From Areca catechu (lineage: Eukaryota > Streptophyta > Magnoliopsida > Arecales > Arecaceae), in contig CM038052.1 of NCBI GenBank assembly GCA_021397845.1, positions 41,028,449 to 41,092,448 of the forward strand: a DNA stretch of 64,000 bases, given 5' to 3'. The position numbers and the translations under genes were made by a program. Under the pieces are notes generated by a model. It searched no databases and had not been told where the DNA came from. It worked only from the letters and a program-made list of their open reading frames with translations. Shown here piece by piece: positions 1 through 11,511 of the stretch (positions within the stretch are counted from its first letter, which is position 1; every line of letters begins with the position of its first letter).

Positions 1-2370
1 TTGATATGTTATTGGGATCAAATATTTTTTCAAAGATTGATTTAAAAAGTGGGTATCATCAAGTTAGGATTAGACCATGCGATGAATTCAAGACTAAAAA
101 TGGTCTATATGAGTGGTTAGTGATGCCATTTGGCTTTTCTAATGCCTTTAGTACCTTTATGAGGATAATGACACAAGTGTTACGACTTTTTATAGGATTA
201 TTTGTAGTCGTGTACTTTGATGATATTTTAATTTGTAGTAAAACTAAGGAAGACCATCTAGCCCATCTCCAGTAGGTCTGTTAGACATTAAGAACTCAAA
301 GTCTATATGCAAACCTAAAAAAATGTGAGTTTATGACAAAACAAATTATTTTCTTAGGTTTTATACTTACCCTAAATGGTATATCTATAGACCCACAAAA
401 GGTTCGTGCTATTACTGAATGGCCTATACCCCAGAATATACATGAGGTTCGAAGCTTTCATGGCCTCCAACTTTTTATCGAAGGTTCATGAAAGGATTTA
501 GTACCATTGTTGCCCCAATCACTGATTATATGAAGAAAGGAGGCTTTGAATGGACTAAGGCCGTTGAACGAGCTTTCTTAGAGATCAAAGAAAAGATGAC
601 CCATGCTCTTGTATTGCATCTATCTGATTTTATAAAGGTCTTTGAAATTGCTTGTGATGCATCAAGAGTTGGGATTGGTGAGTCTTAAGCCAAGAAGGAC
701 ACCTTGTAACATTCTTTAGTGAGAAATTGAATGATTCTAAACAAAAATATTCTACCTATGATAAGGAGTTCTATGCCATTGTACAAGCATTACAATTTTG
801 GAGACATTATTTACTATTCAAGAATTCATTTTATACTCTGACCATAAGACACTTAGATTCCTTAATTTTCCAAAAAAGTTGAATCCTGGACATGGCAAAT
901 GGGTTGAATTTTTACAAGCCTATACCTTTGTTATTAGACATAAGATAAGCTTAGAAAATTGTACTGTCAATGCACTCAGTCGTAGGGTAGATCTTTTATT
1001 GGTAGAGACTGAAAAAGAGACTCGAGCTGTCGATGCATTTAGTCATCGAGTAGTCCTTTTATCAGCAATTAGTATCAAAGTCACCGGTTTTGAACAACTT
1101 AAAGAAGAATATGATGGCTACCTTGACTTTAAGAATATTTTAACATCCCTAAGGCAAAGATCGTCTAAGAAATTTAGTGAGTATACACTTCAAGATGGTT
1201 TCTTATTTAAAAATAATAAGCTTTGTGTCCCCCAAACCTCTGTAGAGACTTTTTAATTTGGGAAGTACATGCTGGAGGATTATCAAGACATTTTGGATGA
1301 AATAAAACTATAAAAGCTATGGAAGCCCAATTTTATTGGCCTAGTTTGAAACATGATGTAGCTCGTATTGTAGCACACTGCCATACTTGCATAGTAGCTA
1401 AATATCACAAATAGAATACCAGACTATATACACCACTACTGGTACTTGATTGTCCATGGCAGGACATAAGTATGGATTTTGTTTTAGGATTACCTTGGAC
1501 AATTAGAAAGAATGATTCTATATGTATAGTAGTAAATCGATTCTTAAAAATGGCATATTTCCTACCTTGCCCAAAAATTTCTGATGCCTCTAGAGTTGCG
1601 AGATTATATTTTGATGAAATTGTTAGACTGCATGGATTGCCAAAATTAATTGTGTCTAATAGAGATGTACATTTTATAAGTTGTTTTTGGAAGACACTTT
1701 GGTACTTAACGGGAACGAAGCTAAAATTTTCATCTGCATATCACCCCCAAACTGATGGACAAACTAAAGTTGTGAATAGAAGTTTGGGTAATCTTCTTTG
1801 TTGTTTAGTTGGAGAATATATTAAAAATTGGGACTTATTACTACCTAGAGCTGAATTTGCCTATAATAGTTCTGGTAATAGAACAATATGAATGAGTCCT
1901 TTTGAAGTAGTATATGGTCTTCAACCTAAGAAACCAATTGACCTCATCCCATTACCCATGCATGTTAGGACATCAAATTAGTTGAAGCATTTACACAGCA
2001 TGTAAAAGATTTGCATAAAGAAATTATTAATAAAATTAATGTCAATAACCAGATCTATAAATAATTAGCTAATTCACACAAACAAGCATATGATTTTGCA
2101 GTAGGGGATTATGTTATGATATGGATTAGACAAAAGTGGTTTCCCTCTGGAACTATTAAGAAACTATATGTCCGAGGAGCAGGTCCTTTTAAGATCTTAA
2201 AGAAACTGAGATCAAATGCATATATTATGGATCTACCATCTGATTATGGTATTAGCACTACATTTAATGTATCAGATCTAATAAAATATAAAGAACCAAT
2301 ATCAATATTCAGTGATCCTTTTGAGCTTAACTCCTTTGATGAGAGTGATCCCCCACTCGAGTATCCATAA
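1..2370 (+). pseudogene. Ty3/gypsy chromovirus pol remnant (RT, RNase H, integrase)
   Basis: The 3' part of a Ty3/gypsy polyprotein, entering from the left edge. Visible in order: reverse transcriptase (6-275) with the palm motif VYFDDIL and VMPFGFSNA; RT connection and thumb (300-690); RNase H (690-1000, motifs FFSEKLN and YSDHKTL); zinc-binding integrase N-terminus (about 1255-1420, HCHTC); integrase core (1472-1891, first Asp in MDFVLGLP, second in SNRDVHF, then AYHPQTDGQTKVVNR). The third catalytic residue, normally Glu in DGQTE, is Lys here. The frame is broken by many stops (for example TAG at 273, TAA at 1254, TGA at 1889) and several frameshifts. It would normally make cDNA and integrate it into the host genome, but this copy is dead. 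The chromodomain lies directly downstream. Chromovirus assignment is firm; the exact clade (Reina, Tekay or other) was not settled. Confidence 0.9.
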
Positions 2371-2560
2371 TCGAGAGTTTTTCGAAGACATGATCGGATT
2401 GAGAAGATTCTGGACGAGCTGGTCATTTCTATCAGGAGTCGTGGATATCAAAGATATCTGGTGAGATGGCAAGGCCATCTTGAGTCTGAGGACACACGAA
2501 TTCTCTGAGAAGAACTGCAATAGATTGATCCAGATATTCTTCAGCATTACCAGAGCAATA
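2371..2560 (+). pseudogene. Chromodomain of the same gypsy element
   Basis: Directly after a TAA at 2368 the same frame continues with HDRIEKILDELV, GYQRYLVRWQGH and EDTRIL, the pattern of an integrase C-terminal chromodomain (aromatic YLVRW strand, then the W/E/D-rich region and a final helix around IDPDILQHYQ). TGA and TAG stops interrupt it near 2506 and 2521. In chromoviruses this domain tethers the integration complex to modified histones. The linker before it (DLPSDYGISTTFNVSDL) closely matches the one in the minus-strand element at the right end of the window. Confidence 0.75.
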
Positions 2561-2602
2561 TGGAGCCTGACTCAATGAAGTTGATTCTCCCTATCCTAGG
2601 AG

Positions 2603-3830
2603 AATGATGAGGACATCACCCGGCACAAATCCTGATGCACATATTTGAGCAGATATTTATATTTTTTGGATGTATTGGGATTGGGAATATTATTTTATTT
2701 TTATTATTTTTGTATCTAGATCATGCACAGATCTCAGAGCATGAATACTGAATTAATATGGAGTCTATTTTAGATTAGGCTAATTATTTCAGTTTGATTT
2801 GAGTCTTAGTATATTAGTTTGTTTGGTTTCTAATTTGTTGGAGAGTCCCAAAGTTTTGGTCTCCAATTCATGGAGGACCGGGGTCTATTTAAAGAAGTCC
2901 CATGTATTAATTAAAGCAACGATAATATTGAATTAAGAAATTTTATTTCCTGACTCCTCTCTTTCTCTTCCTCTCTTCTTCTCCTCTTCTTCTTCCTCTC
3001 TTCTTCTCCTTCCTCTCCTCTCCCACTTCGTCTCTATTACTTATTCCTCTTCCTAATCTGAGAATCAAGCTCCTCGAGCCCATTATCAAATCATTAACAT
3101 GCAACCAAAGCCCTGCAATCCATCTCCCCTGTCTCAACTTGCAGCCAACTACAGCTAACCAAATCGACCCATCTTCCCACCATCTGGTCACCGATCTCAC
3201 TGAAGGTCAACCACCCATCCCTTCAATGTCTTCGACATCGCCGTCGAGACTGCCGCCTCCATCCCGTCTGGAGAGGTCCACGACCAAGCCAATAATGATT
3301 GCCTTGATGGACACCGGCCGCCCCAAAACACTCCACTCGTAGGACCCCTCCCATGCCCTGCCATCGTTGTCCGCCCGTGAAGCCTCGGACAGCTGCTGGT
3401 CATCGTTGATTCCCTCCTCCAGCGAGTTTTCCCTCGGATCCAAGAATAGAAAAAAATTCATAGCAGTCCGGCCCCATCCACCAATGCCAATCGCTGGAGC
3501 AGAGCTCGACCACCATCTTCCCGAGCTTCCACCTTCTCTCCAGCGCTGTCACCGGTGAAACTCCCATCCGAACCAAGCTCTCCGAAGATCCCCTATTCCA
3601 TCTTGCCTTTGGTAAAAAAAAAACTCCCGCACAAACATGAATGCAAGCCATCATTCTTAGCCGACTTCAAGCAAGGTTCAGAGGAAAAAAAAAAGAAAAA
3701 ATGGGGAAAAAATGAGTTTAAAATAAATATATTGGACTCATACTATTTGATCTCTAGATATCCTATTCGCGATCAACGAGTCTCCACATAATTCAACGCA
3801 AACCTAGAGTCCTGCAACAACTGATAACTT
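2603..3830 (+). repeat. Probable 3' LTR of the left-edge gypsy element
   Basis: Pol ends near 2590 and is followed by an A/G-rich stretch and a TG dinucleotide. Further on there is a TATA-like CTATTTAAAG at about 2886, then a long CT-rich leader (2950-3040), the usual layout of a plant gypsy LTR (U3, TATA, transcribed region). The right boundary is not fixed because no second copy is in the window; a CA-type end near 3825 is a guess. The GC-rich 3080-3560 part has small open frames on both strands that resemble no protein I recognise. Confidence 0.4.
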
Positions 3831-5560
3831 TGGATTTATTGGACCAAATCTAGAATTCTCTTGGCTTGGAAAATGCTGGCCGCAACTGTTATTTTTTTGG
3901 TATTCCAGATTCAAGGACTCTATCGGACTCGCCATCTAACCAGAATCTCGGCCCGACTTAGTCAACACCTTCTTTTTCAGTTTTGATCATGATCAAGTTT
4001 GTGAGCATCCTTTTCCACTTAAAATATTTAATTGATATTGGTAGTGAGTTTATTCTTTTATTTTTATTAGATTAATATATTAATTAATTATGCTTAGCCT
4101 AAACTTATAGGTAGTTTCTTAATTGCCCACGATCCTGATTTCTTTAGATCTAGGATTTTTTTATTATTGCTTGTAGTTATTAAAAAAATCCATTTATAGC
4201 TTAATCCCTTCTGTATTAAAAAAATAATAATTAGCTAGTTTTGATTTATTATTTTGGTTTGCCAATAATTTTAAAAAAAAATAAAAAAAAAATCTACATT
4301 GCATCTCTAGATCATATCGTCCCGCATCATCTACCTTCCCATCGATATATTTCACTTGTGGGTATCTTTGAAAAGTACCTCCATGATATATGTATAGGTT
4401 GAAAGTATCTTCTATTCTAGAAGATAAAACATGCCATTTATTAAGATAATGAACAATTCTAAATAGCAATTGATGTTAAATTAGCATAAACCTAATAGTT
4501 TGACTCTCAATTAGCCAATACAATTAGAATTAATAAATCAAATAAATAGTAAAGTAAACAAACTCACCTTTGTCTTTTGCTATAAAAAGCTTCTCAGGCT
4601 TTTTCTCCAATAGGTTGATGAAAGACCACCGTTTGAGGGTTTTACTAAGGGAACAAGGATCCACCAAGAAAGCTACTCGATGAGAGATCATCGAGATCGA
4701 TGCTTATGAGGGGCCATTGAAGAATGTCACAATTGGGGCTCTATTCTCGAGCTACTCACCTATCAACTAACAAAAAGTGAGTTCTATGCTCTTTCATCAA
4801 AAATCCAAACCTCGCCGTAAGGTCAAGCTTGGCCTGGTCAAGTAGAAAGCTTGTTGCTTCAATAGTTAATCTAGTAAACTGGCTTACCTGAAATCCTATG
4901 TAAGGGAGGAGAGGAGAAGGGAATTGGAGAGGAAGCATAAAGGCTAAAAAATCCCTATCATCGAAATAGGAAACCCTTTAAACCCCACCGCTCCACGTGG
5001 ATGGCATGTTAAGTGCCAACGCATATCTACGTTAGCACTTTAACGATGAAACATCACCTCGATTAACAATATAATATTATTGAAATAAATTAAAAAGTAT
5101 ACATGATCGGTTGAGAAAAATTAAAGTATGTACTAGAATTAAAAATCCTCAATTTATATAGAAATTTTTTGATCATTAATCCAAAATAAAAAAATTAATA
5201 AGATGTGACGGGTTGTGCATATTATCTCTTAGTACAAGGAAGAGAGAGATTATACAGTGATCCTAGAACTCACAAATTTTTTTCTAAAATATTATTTTAA
5301 AATATTTTTTTAAAAAATATAATATCTAAAAAAATAATTTTATCATATTTACATGATTATGAAAAAATAATTTATTTTAAAATAATTTATTTTTGATTGA
5401 GCATCTAGCTTCTAAGTAAAATTATATAAAATATTTATTATATTCTTAATAAATATAAAATTATATCTTTTCTTCCAAAATTTTATATTAATATAAATAT
5501 AATATTAAAATAATATTAAAATATTTTTTTGAAAAAACTTCAACTTTCATTCCATGAAAA
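3831..5560. other. Intergenic, no gene seen
   Basis: Mostly AT-rich, with poly-A/T runs near 4190-4290 and a very AT-rich block at 5270-5540. No domain, splice pattern or terminal repeat could be recognised. Short open frames here look like chance. Confidence 0.5.
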
Positions 5561-6261
5561 TTTTCTCCTTCCACTAGGGATGAAAATGGATCGGGTTAGA
5601 TCAAGTCATGAGTGACCTGACTTAATCCGGTTCTTTGATCGGGTCCTAATATTAGATCCATACCTAACTACTAGAAAATTGGGTTAGGTCAGGTTGGATC
5701 CACTATTAAAGTTTTTGTTACAGTAGTAAAAAAATCCATTCGGCCCTGACACAGCATCCTCCTTGGTGGCTGACATGGCCACATGCTTCACGGTATCTCC
5801 AAGTCTCCCATCAAAAGAAGATGGCGGGTCCGCTTGATCTAAGAGGCGATCGGCCCCTATGGCGGCCAGGTCGGCACCTCACTTCGGTCATGCACGAGGT
5901 CTAGCTTCGTGGTAGTTCAGTTCAGCTCGGCACCTCGGCCCCACCTCGGCCATTCACCTCAGCATCTCATCCACGGTATGCTCGTACCTCGGTCCGCGTG
6001 CTTAGGATGTGCGCGCACCTAGATCCATCTGCCAAGCTCACGCCAGGGTCATGCCCACGGCACGTTCGTGCAAGGGCAAGCCCATGCCAGGGTCACGCCC
6101 GTGTCAGGGTCCCTCGCCTTCGCCTAGTCTGGTACGACCCCGCGCTAGTCCGGCAAGACTCCAGTCTAGCTCTGCACGCCCGCATGCCCCGCTCGCTCCG
6201 GTCTGGCACCGGGTCCCTCTCCAGCTCTGCATGCTCCAGTCCAAATCCTCCCTTACTGGTT
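5561..6261. other. Unassigned repeat-like stretch
   Basis: 5565-5710 contains several GGTTAGRTCA/GGATC-type words in low-complexity order. 5750-6250 is GC-rich with short repeats such as CACCTCGGCC and GCCAGGGTCA. This looks like degraded repeat DNA rather than a gene. Small frames on both strands (about 6000-6300) are by-products of the GC-rich composition. Confidence 0.35.
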
Positions 6262-7114
6262 CCGATCCTAGGCGGTAGCACTGAAACAATTTTAGTACCA
6301 GTATAAGATACCATCTAGCAATGGGTCCCGGCGTTTGGATAGGTCGAAGATGCGAGAGCAATCAATCGAACCTATGGTATATGGTTACCGTATAATTCAT
6401 CCCTTTGACCTCCAATGCTCAAGATGACCTAGGGTTAGACTGCCAACCCTAGCTAAGTCAATCCACAACATGTCTCAACCTCGCAAGTCCAGTGACCGAG
6501 GATTTGCTAAATTGAGATACTGTGAGACATTCAATCCAAACTACTTGGATAGGTCAATTCCATCTTGGTCCACCACTACTCCACAAGTACTTGCCTATAC
6601 CCAGAAACCTTCCATCATCGAATTAGAAATCCGGATAGTCGGCACCAAAGCACAGGGAGTTGCTTGCAAGCTACCATGATGATCTTAGGTCGGAGGGACA
6701 CATATATCCATATCCAATCGTGAGTATCCCTTTGGCAGAAAGGGGCTACACAGAGTCACGTTCAATTAGATATCATATATCCCACTTGCATATCACATTA
6801 GTGTCACCACACTCTTTTGGTCAAGAGGACAACCAAACAATGTGAACCACAACAACCTACACTTGATACATTGCTGTCCAGTACAATGTATCCTTTGGTT
6901 GTGAACCTGGTTTAAGGACCACACGATATATCCTCTCTATATTGAAGTTAGTGTAGTCCTAAGAACTTCATCACATGAAAAAGAGTTTATTATAGGGAAA
7001 CGTAAGAATGTGATGAGCTGCCAAAATAATATTTATTAATTCATACAAATAGTACAATACTCAATTCAACCGCCTACAGCCTAGGTGATTGGCTTTGGGA
7101 CATAATTTCCAACA
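6262..7114 (-). repeat. 3' LTR of minus-strand Angela/Tork-like Copia element
   Basis: Read on the minus strand, the LTR starts TGTTGGAAATTATG at 7114, immediately after a purine tract. Its first about 480 bp are repeated at 11005-11511 with many small differences, which identifies it as an LTR. The far end is inferred at the plus-strand TGGTTCCG near 6262; no second copy reaches it, so this limit may be off by tens of bases. Confidence 0.75.
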
Positions 7115-7124
7115 ACTCCCACTT
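7115..7124 (-). promoter_or_regulatory. Polypurine tract of the Angela-like element
   Basis: On the minus strand the bases just before the LTR read AAGTGGGAGT, a short purine-rich run touching the TGTTGG LTR start. This is where plus-strand cDNA synthesis is primed in LTR retrotransposons. Confidence 0.6.
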
Positions 7125-7254
7125 GTACTAAAGCCAATCAGAATAGTATCTAATATCCATTTCCCTTTTACAAAAGTCAAACTCTTTTATTCCGAGGGCT
7201 TTAGTAAAAATGTCAGCCAGATTTTCCTTCCCATCGATCTTCATAAGATTGATG

Positions 7255-9756
7255 TCATCTCATTCAACGATCTCTCGTACGAGGTGGTAGCGCCACAGAA
7301 TATGCTTAGTGCAGTGATGTTCTTTCAGTTCCTTAGCTTGAGCAATGGCTCCAGTGCTGTCATAGTACACTGGAATAGAACCATCTAAGGAAGATGCCAT
7401 CCCTAGCTCTCCAAGGAACTTCAGCAACCACACAGCTTCCTTCGCTGCATCAGATGCTGCAAGGTACTCTGCATCGCATATCGAGTTTGCAATTATCACC
7501 TGCTTGGGACTTTTCCAGCAAATCACTCCTCCATTCAGGGTAAATACAAACCTTGACACACTCTTGATATCATCTCAGTCTGACTGGAAACTGGAGTTTG
7601 TATACCCCACAAGTTTCAAGTCAAATTCTCCATAAATCAGCTATTGGTCTTTAGTATTCCTCAAATACTTCAGGATGGACTTAACTACCTTCCAATGCAC
7701 CTCACTTGGGTCAGACTGGTATCTGCTCGCTACTCCTAGTGAGTATACCATGTCTGGTCTAGTACATGTCATAGCATACATGATAGAGCCTACTGCTGAA
7801 GCATAACGTACTCATGTGCTCTCTTTCCTCAGGAGTTGTCGTACAATCCTTCTTGGAAAGAGTAATTCCAGAACCTATCGGAAGATAGCCTTTCTTGGAA
7901 TTTTCCATGCTGAACCGTTTTAGCATAATATCAATGTACATAGACTGGGACAATCCCAGAAGCCTCTTAGATCTATCTCTATAGATCTTCATACCCAGTA
8001 TGTAAGAAGCTTCACCCAAGTCCTTCATAGAGAACTGAGATGATAACCAGACCTTTATTTCTTGTAATGCTGCGACGTCATTCCCGACTAAGAGAATGTC
8101 GTCAACATACAGTACCAGGAATATAATCACAGAACCATTAACCCACTTATAGATGCACGATTCTTCTCCATTCCTAACGAAGCCATACGATTTGATACAC
8201 CTATCAAACCATAAGTTCCAACTTCGAGATGCTTGCTTGAGTCCATAAATGGACATTTGTAACTTGCATACTTTTGACTCATCTAAGGATGTGAACCCTT
8301 TAGGCTGTATCATATACACCTCCTCTTCTAGCTCCCCATTTAGGAAAGCGGTTCGGACATCCATCTGCCAGATCTTATAATCAAAATATGCTGCTAAAGC
8401 AAGCATGATCCGAATGGATTTGAGCATTGCCATAGGGAGAAAGTCTCGTCATAATCGATACCATATCGCTGACGATACCCCTTGGCAACCAGACGGGCTT
8501 TATAGGTTTCTACCTTCTCATCTACGCCCCTTTTCCTCTTGAAAATCCACTTGCACCCGATGGGTTTTATCCCTTCAGGCGGATTAACCAATGTACATAC
8601 ATTGTTGATCTCTATGGACTCCATTTCGGATCGCATGGCTCCAAGCCATGCCTCAGAGTCAGATCTTTGAAGTGCATCCACATAGGTGATCGGATCCTCA
8701 TTGTTCTCATCGAGATCAATAGGATCACCGTCCCGGACCAAGAAATCGTAGTATCTGTCCGGTTGACGCGGTACTCTACCGGATCTCCTAATAATGGGTT
8801 CTGGGTGTGATCCAATCATAGCCGGTTCTATGATATCCTTAGAGTGTGCAAGTTCTTATACTGATTGAACTTCACCAAGTTCAATCTTAAAGGCTACAGT
8901 TCCTTCTCCAAGGAACTCCTTTTCCAAAAAGATAGCCCTAAGAGCGATGAACACTTTCTATTCATCCTCCAAGTAGAAGAAATACCCTTTGGTTTTTTTA
9001 GGGTAATCAATAAACAGGCATCGGTTAGACCTAGGACCAAGTTTATCTGAGTCTAAATGCTTTACATAAGCTGGACAACCCCAGACCTGAAGGTGTGAGA
9101 TTGAGAGCTTACGTCCAGTCCACATCTCATATGGAGTGGAGACAACAAACTTACTCGGAACATTATTTAACAAGTGACAAGCTGTCTTAAGTGCATATCC
9201 CCAAAAGGATAGCGGCAGAGTTGCAAAGCCCATCATGGATCGAACCATGTCCAACAGAGTTCGATTCCTCCTTTCGGACACACCATTCAATTGTGGTGTT
9301 CCTGGAGGAGTCTATTGAGAGAGAATCCCATTCTCCTCAAGGTATGTCAAAAACTCACCAGATAGGTATTCACCGCCTCGATCAGATCGAAGGGTTTTAA
9401 TACTTTTTTCAGTTTGTTTCTCTACTTCATTACGATATCGTTTGAACGTTTCAAACAACTTAAATTTATGTCTCATCAAAAAGACAACCGAACCTCGAAA
9501 GATCGTTTGTAAATGTAATAAAATATCTGTATCCACCTCTGGCACTAACTATCATGGGTCCGCTTACATCAGTATGTATAAGACTCAGAAGTTCTATAGC
9601 TCATTCACCTTTTCCAGTAAAAGGTGACTTGGTCATTTTACCAAGTAAACATGATTCACAAGTAGGCAGTGATTCAGAATCACTGACCTTGAGAAGGCCT
9701 TCTCCTCGCATCTTGTTTATCCCAGGATCGCAGAGCCGAATCAACCTACCAAAGCT
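7255..9756 (-). pseudogene. Copia pol remnant, Angela/Tork-like (integrase, RT, RNase H)
   Basis: Minus-strand polyprotein. From upstream to downstream: integrase zinc region with CESCLLGKMTKSPF (about 9660); integrase core with IHTDVSGPM, RSDRGGEY and GVSERRNRT, so all three acidic residues are present (9600-9230); RT with KARLVAKGYRQ, QMDVRTAFLNGELEEEVYM and an intact LYVDDILLV (8600-7760); RNase H with the CDAEYLAA region (7560-7260). In the complete element these would make and integrate cDNA. Breaks include a TGA after GILSQ near 9313, a stop after FYLEDE near 8957, a frameshift around 8420 and another around 7800. The wording of the integrase and RT motifs matches the Angela/Tork branch of Copia. 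It lies between the two LTRs in the expected order. Confidence 0.9.
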
Positions 9757-10135
9757 GCTGGTTTTTGGTTTACTCTATTTTGGTTGCAGGTTTGCTGCAC
9801 TTGGAAGAGAGGAAGAAATAAAGGACTTCAACATTGGAAGATCGATGCAAATACCTCTCCATTGAAGCAAGAGTTTGCCTTGCTATTGGTGAAGGAGAAG
9901 AGATTAAGGATTTGCTATTTTGATTTGGGATTTGTTGCTGTTGAAGAGAGGAAGAAAACAATGTTCCAAAAGCTTGCTGGAAAAAGAAGACAAGAATAAA
10001 CTTATTCCTGATATTCCAGCTATTCCACAGTTATTCCTATTTTATTCCAAGTAGGAATAAGATAATATTTCTGATTTTATTTTTTCATGCATGCCTAGAT
10101 CTAGGTTTATATAATTATTTATAATTAGATAAACA
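9757..10135. mobile_element. Unidentified insertion inside the Copia element
   Basis: Between the protease frame, which loses similarity near 10135, and the integrase zinc region, which resumes near 9756, there are about 380 bp that fit no part of a Copia polyprotein. It is AT-rich with duplicated words (GGAAGAGAGGAAGAA at 9803 and the similar AGAGAGGAAGAAAAC at 9945; repeated TATTCC near 10008-10052). It may be a short LTR or TRIM fragment. No clean target duplication was found, so the limits are approximate. Confidence 0.4.
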
Positions 10136-10480
10136 ACTTGGCAAATATCTCCTTTTATTGATAGTTCAAAACCATAATTGGCCAAAAGGCTTACAGAGAT
10201 AATGCACATAATAAAATTGGGACAATAATGATAGTTGACTAACTCGACAGTACAGGACTCAAAGACAAGACTCAAAACCCCGATCGCCAGTACTAGAACA
10301 CGATTTCCATTCTCGATGCTCAGGAACTGTTCCCCATCCTTGAATCTCTTGCTAACTTGTAGTCCCTGTAACGAATTACAAATATGAATAGGACTACCGG
10401 TATCCAATACCCAGTTAGCAGTATCACAAATAGAGAAATTACAAGGTTTTATTATATAAATACCTTGTCCAGCAGTATGC
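10130..10480 (-). pseudogene. Copia protease fragment
   Basis: The minus-strand frame contains VLDTGSPIHICNSLQGL, the aspartic protease active site (DTGS) of Copia elements, followed by the usual hydrophobic strands (HYCPNFIMCIISVSLL) that precede the integrase. The enzyme would cleave the Gag-Pol polyprotein. The similarity stops near 10135, where an unrelated sequence begins. It sits directly downstream of the gag zinc knuckle, as expected. Confidence 0.8.
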
Positions 10481-11004
10481 TGCTTTTCCTTCCTTGGCCT
10501 GTTTGGATCTAGGGATGCTTGGTAAAGAGGACAGTTCCTCTTTCAGTGTCCCTGCTTCTTGCAGTAGAAGCACTCTGCAAAAGACTGATCAACTTTTACT
10601 TTCCTGGTATGACTAGGGCCAGGAGCATTCAGCACCTTCTTTCCCTTCTTTTTACTCTTCCCTTTCTTAAAGGGACGACTACCTCTAGAACCTCCCACTA
10701 AATTCACCACCCCCTTGTTCAGTTGGTGGTCTTTCTCGTAAGTCTGCAGTAATCCCATCAAACCATGGTAATTGACTGCAGGCTTATTCATTCTGTAATT
10801 ATCAAGAAAGTCAAGATAGGAGGAGGGCAGAGAATTCAAGATCGCATCCTTATCGAGCTGCTCGTGCAAGAGACATCCGAGCTTGCCCAACTTTTCAATC
10901 AGCTCGATCATGTACAATACATGATCAGTGACAGAACCACTATTCGGCATCTTGGCATTGTAGATGGCACAAGACACTTTGTACCACTCTACATCGTCCG
11001 ACGG
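10481..11004 (-). pseudogene. Copia gag fragment with zinc knuckle
   Basis: The minus-strand frame carries the C-terminal half of a UBN2-type Copia Gag: YPSDDVEWYKVSCAIYNAKM, then MIELIEKLGKLGC, a Lys/Arg-rich segment (KKGKSKKKGKK), and a zinc knuckle CFYCKKQGH followed by a TGA (normally Trp) and then KRNC. Gag forms the particle and packages RNA. The N-terminal half is missing because the frame runs directly into LTR sequence at about 11005, a deletion junction. Confidence 0.85.
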
Positions 11005-11511
11005 GTAGTCTGGCACCAAAGTACAGGGAGTTGCTTGCAAGCTACCATGATGACCTCAGGTCGGAGGGACACATATACCAATATCCAATCGTGAGTATCC
11101 CTTTGGCAGAAAGGGGCTACACGGAGTCACGTTCAATGAGATATCATATATCCCACTTGCAGATCATGTCAGTGTCACCACATTCCTTTGGTCAAGAGGA
11201 CAACCAAACAATGTGAACCAAGAGGACAACCAAACAATGTGAACCACAACAACCTATACTTGATACATTGCCGTCCAGTACAATGTATCCTTTGGTTGTG
11301 AACCTGGTTTAAGGACCACTCGATATATCCTCTCTATATCGAAGTCAGTGTAGTCCTAAGGACTTCATCACATGAAAAAGAGTTCATTACAGGGAAACGT
11401 AAGAATGTGATGAGCTGCCAAAATAATATGTATTAATTCATACAAAGAGTACAATACTCAATTCAACCGCCTATAGCCTAGGTGATTGGCTTTGGGACAC
11501 AATTCCCAATA
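11005..11511 (-). repeat. Truncated 5' LTR of the Angela-like element
   Basis: About 507 bp matching 6630-7114, in the same orientation. On the minus strand it starts TATTGGGAATTGTG where the other copy has TGTTGGAAATTATG, so the terminal TG has decayed. It breaks off at 11005, directly against gag, so the rest of the LTR, the primer binding site and the start of gag are gone. It contains a private tandem duplication of AAGAGGACAACCAAACAATG near 11195-11240. Confidence 0.8.

Noticed and set aside
3139..3660. Several overlapping small frames on both strands
   Set aside because: They lie in the GC-rich part of the probable LTR and have no domain; many begin with non-ATG codons.
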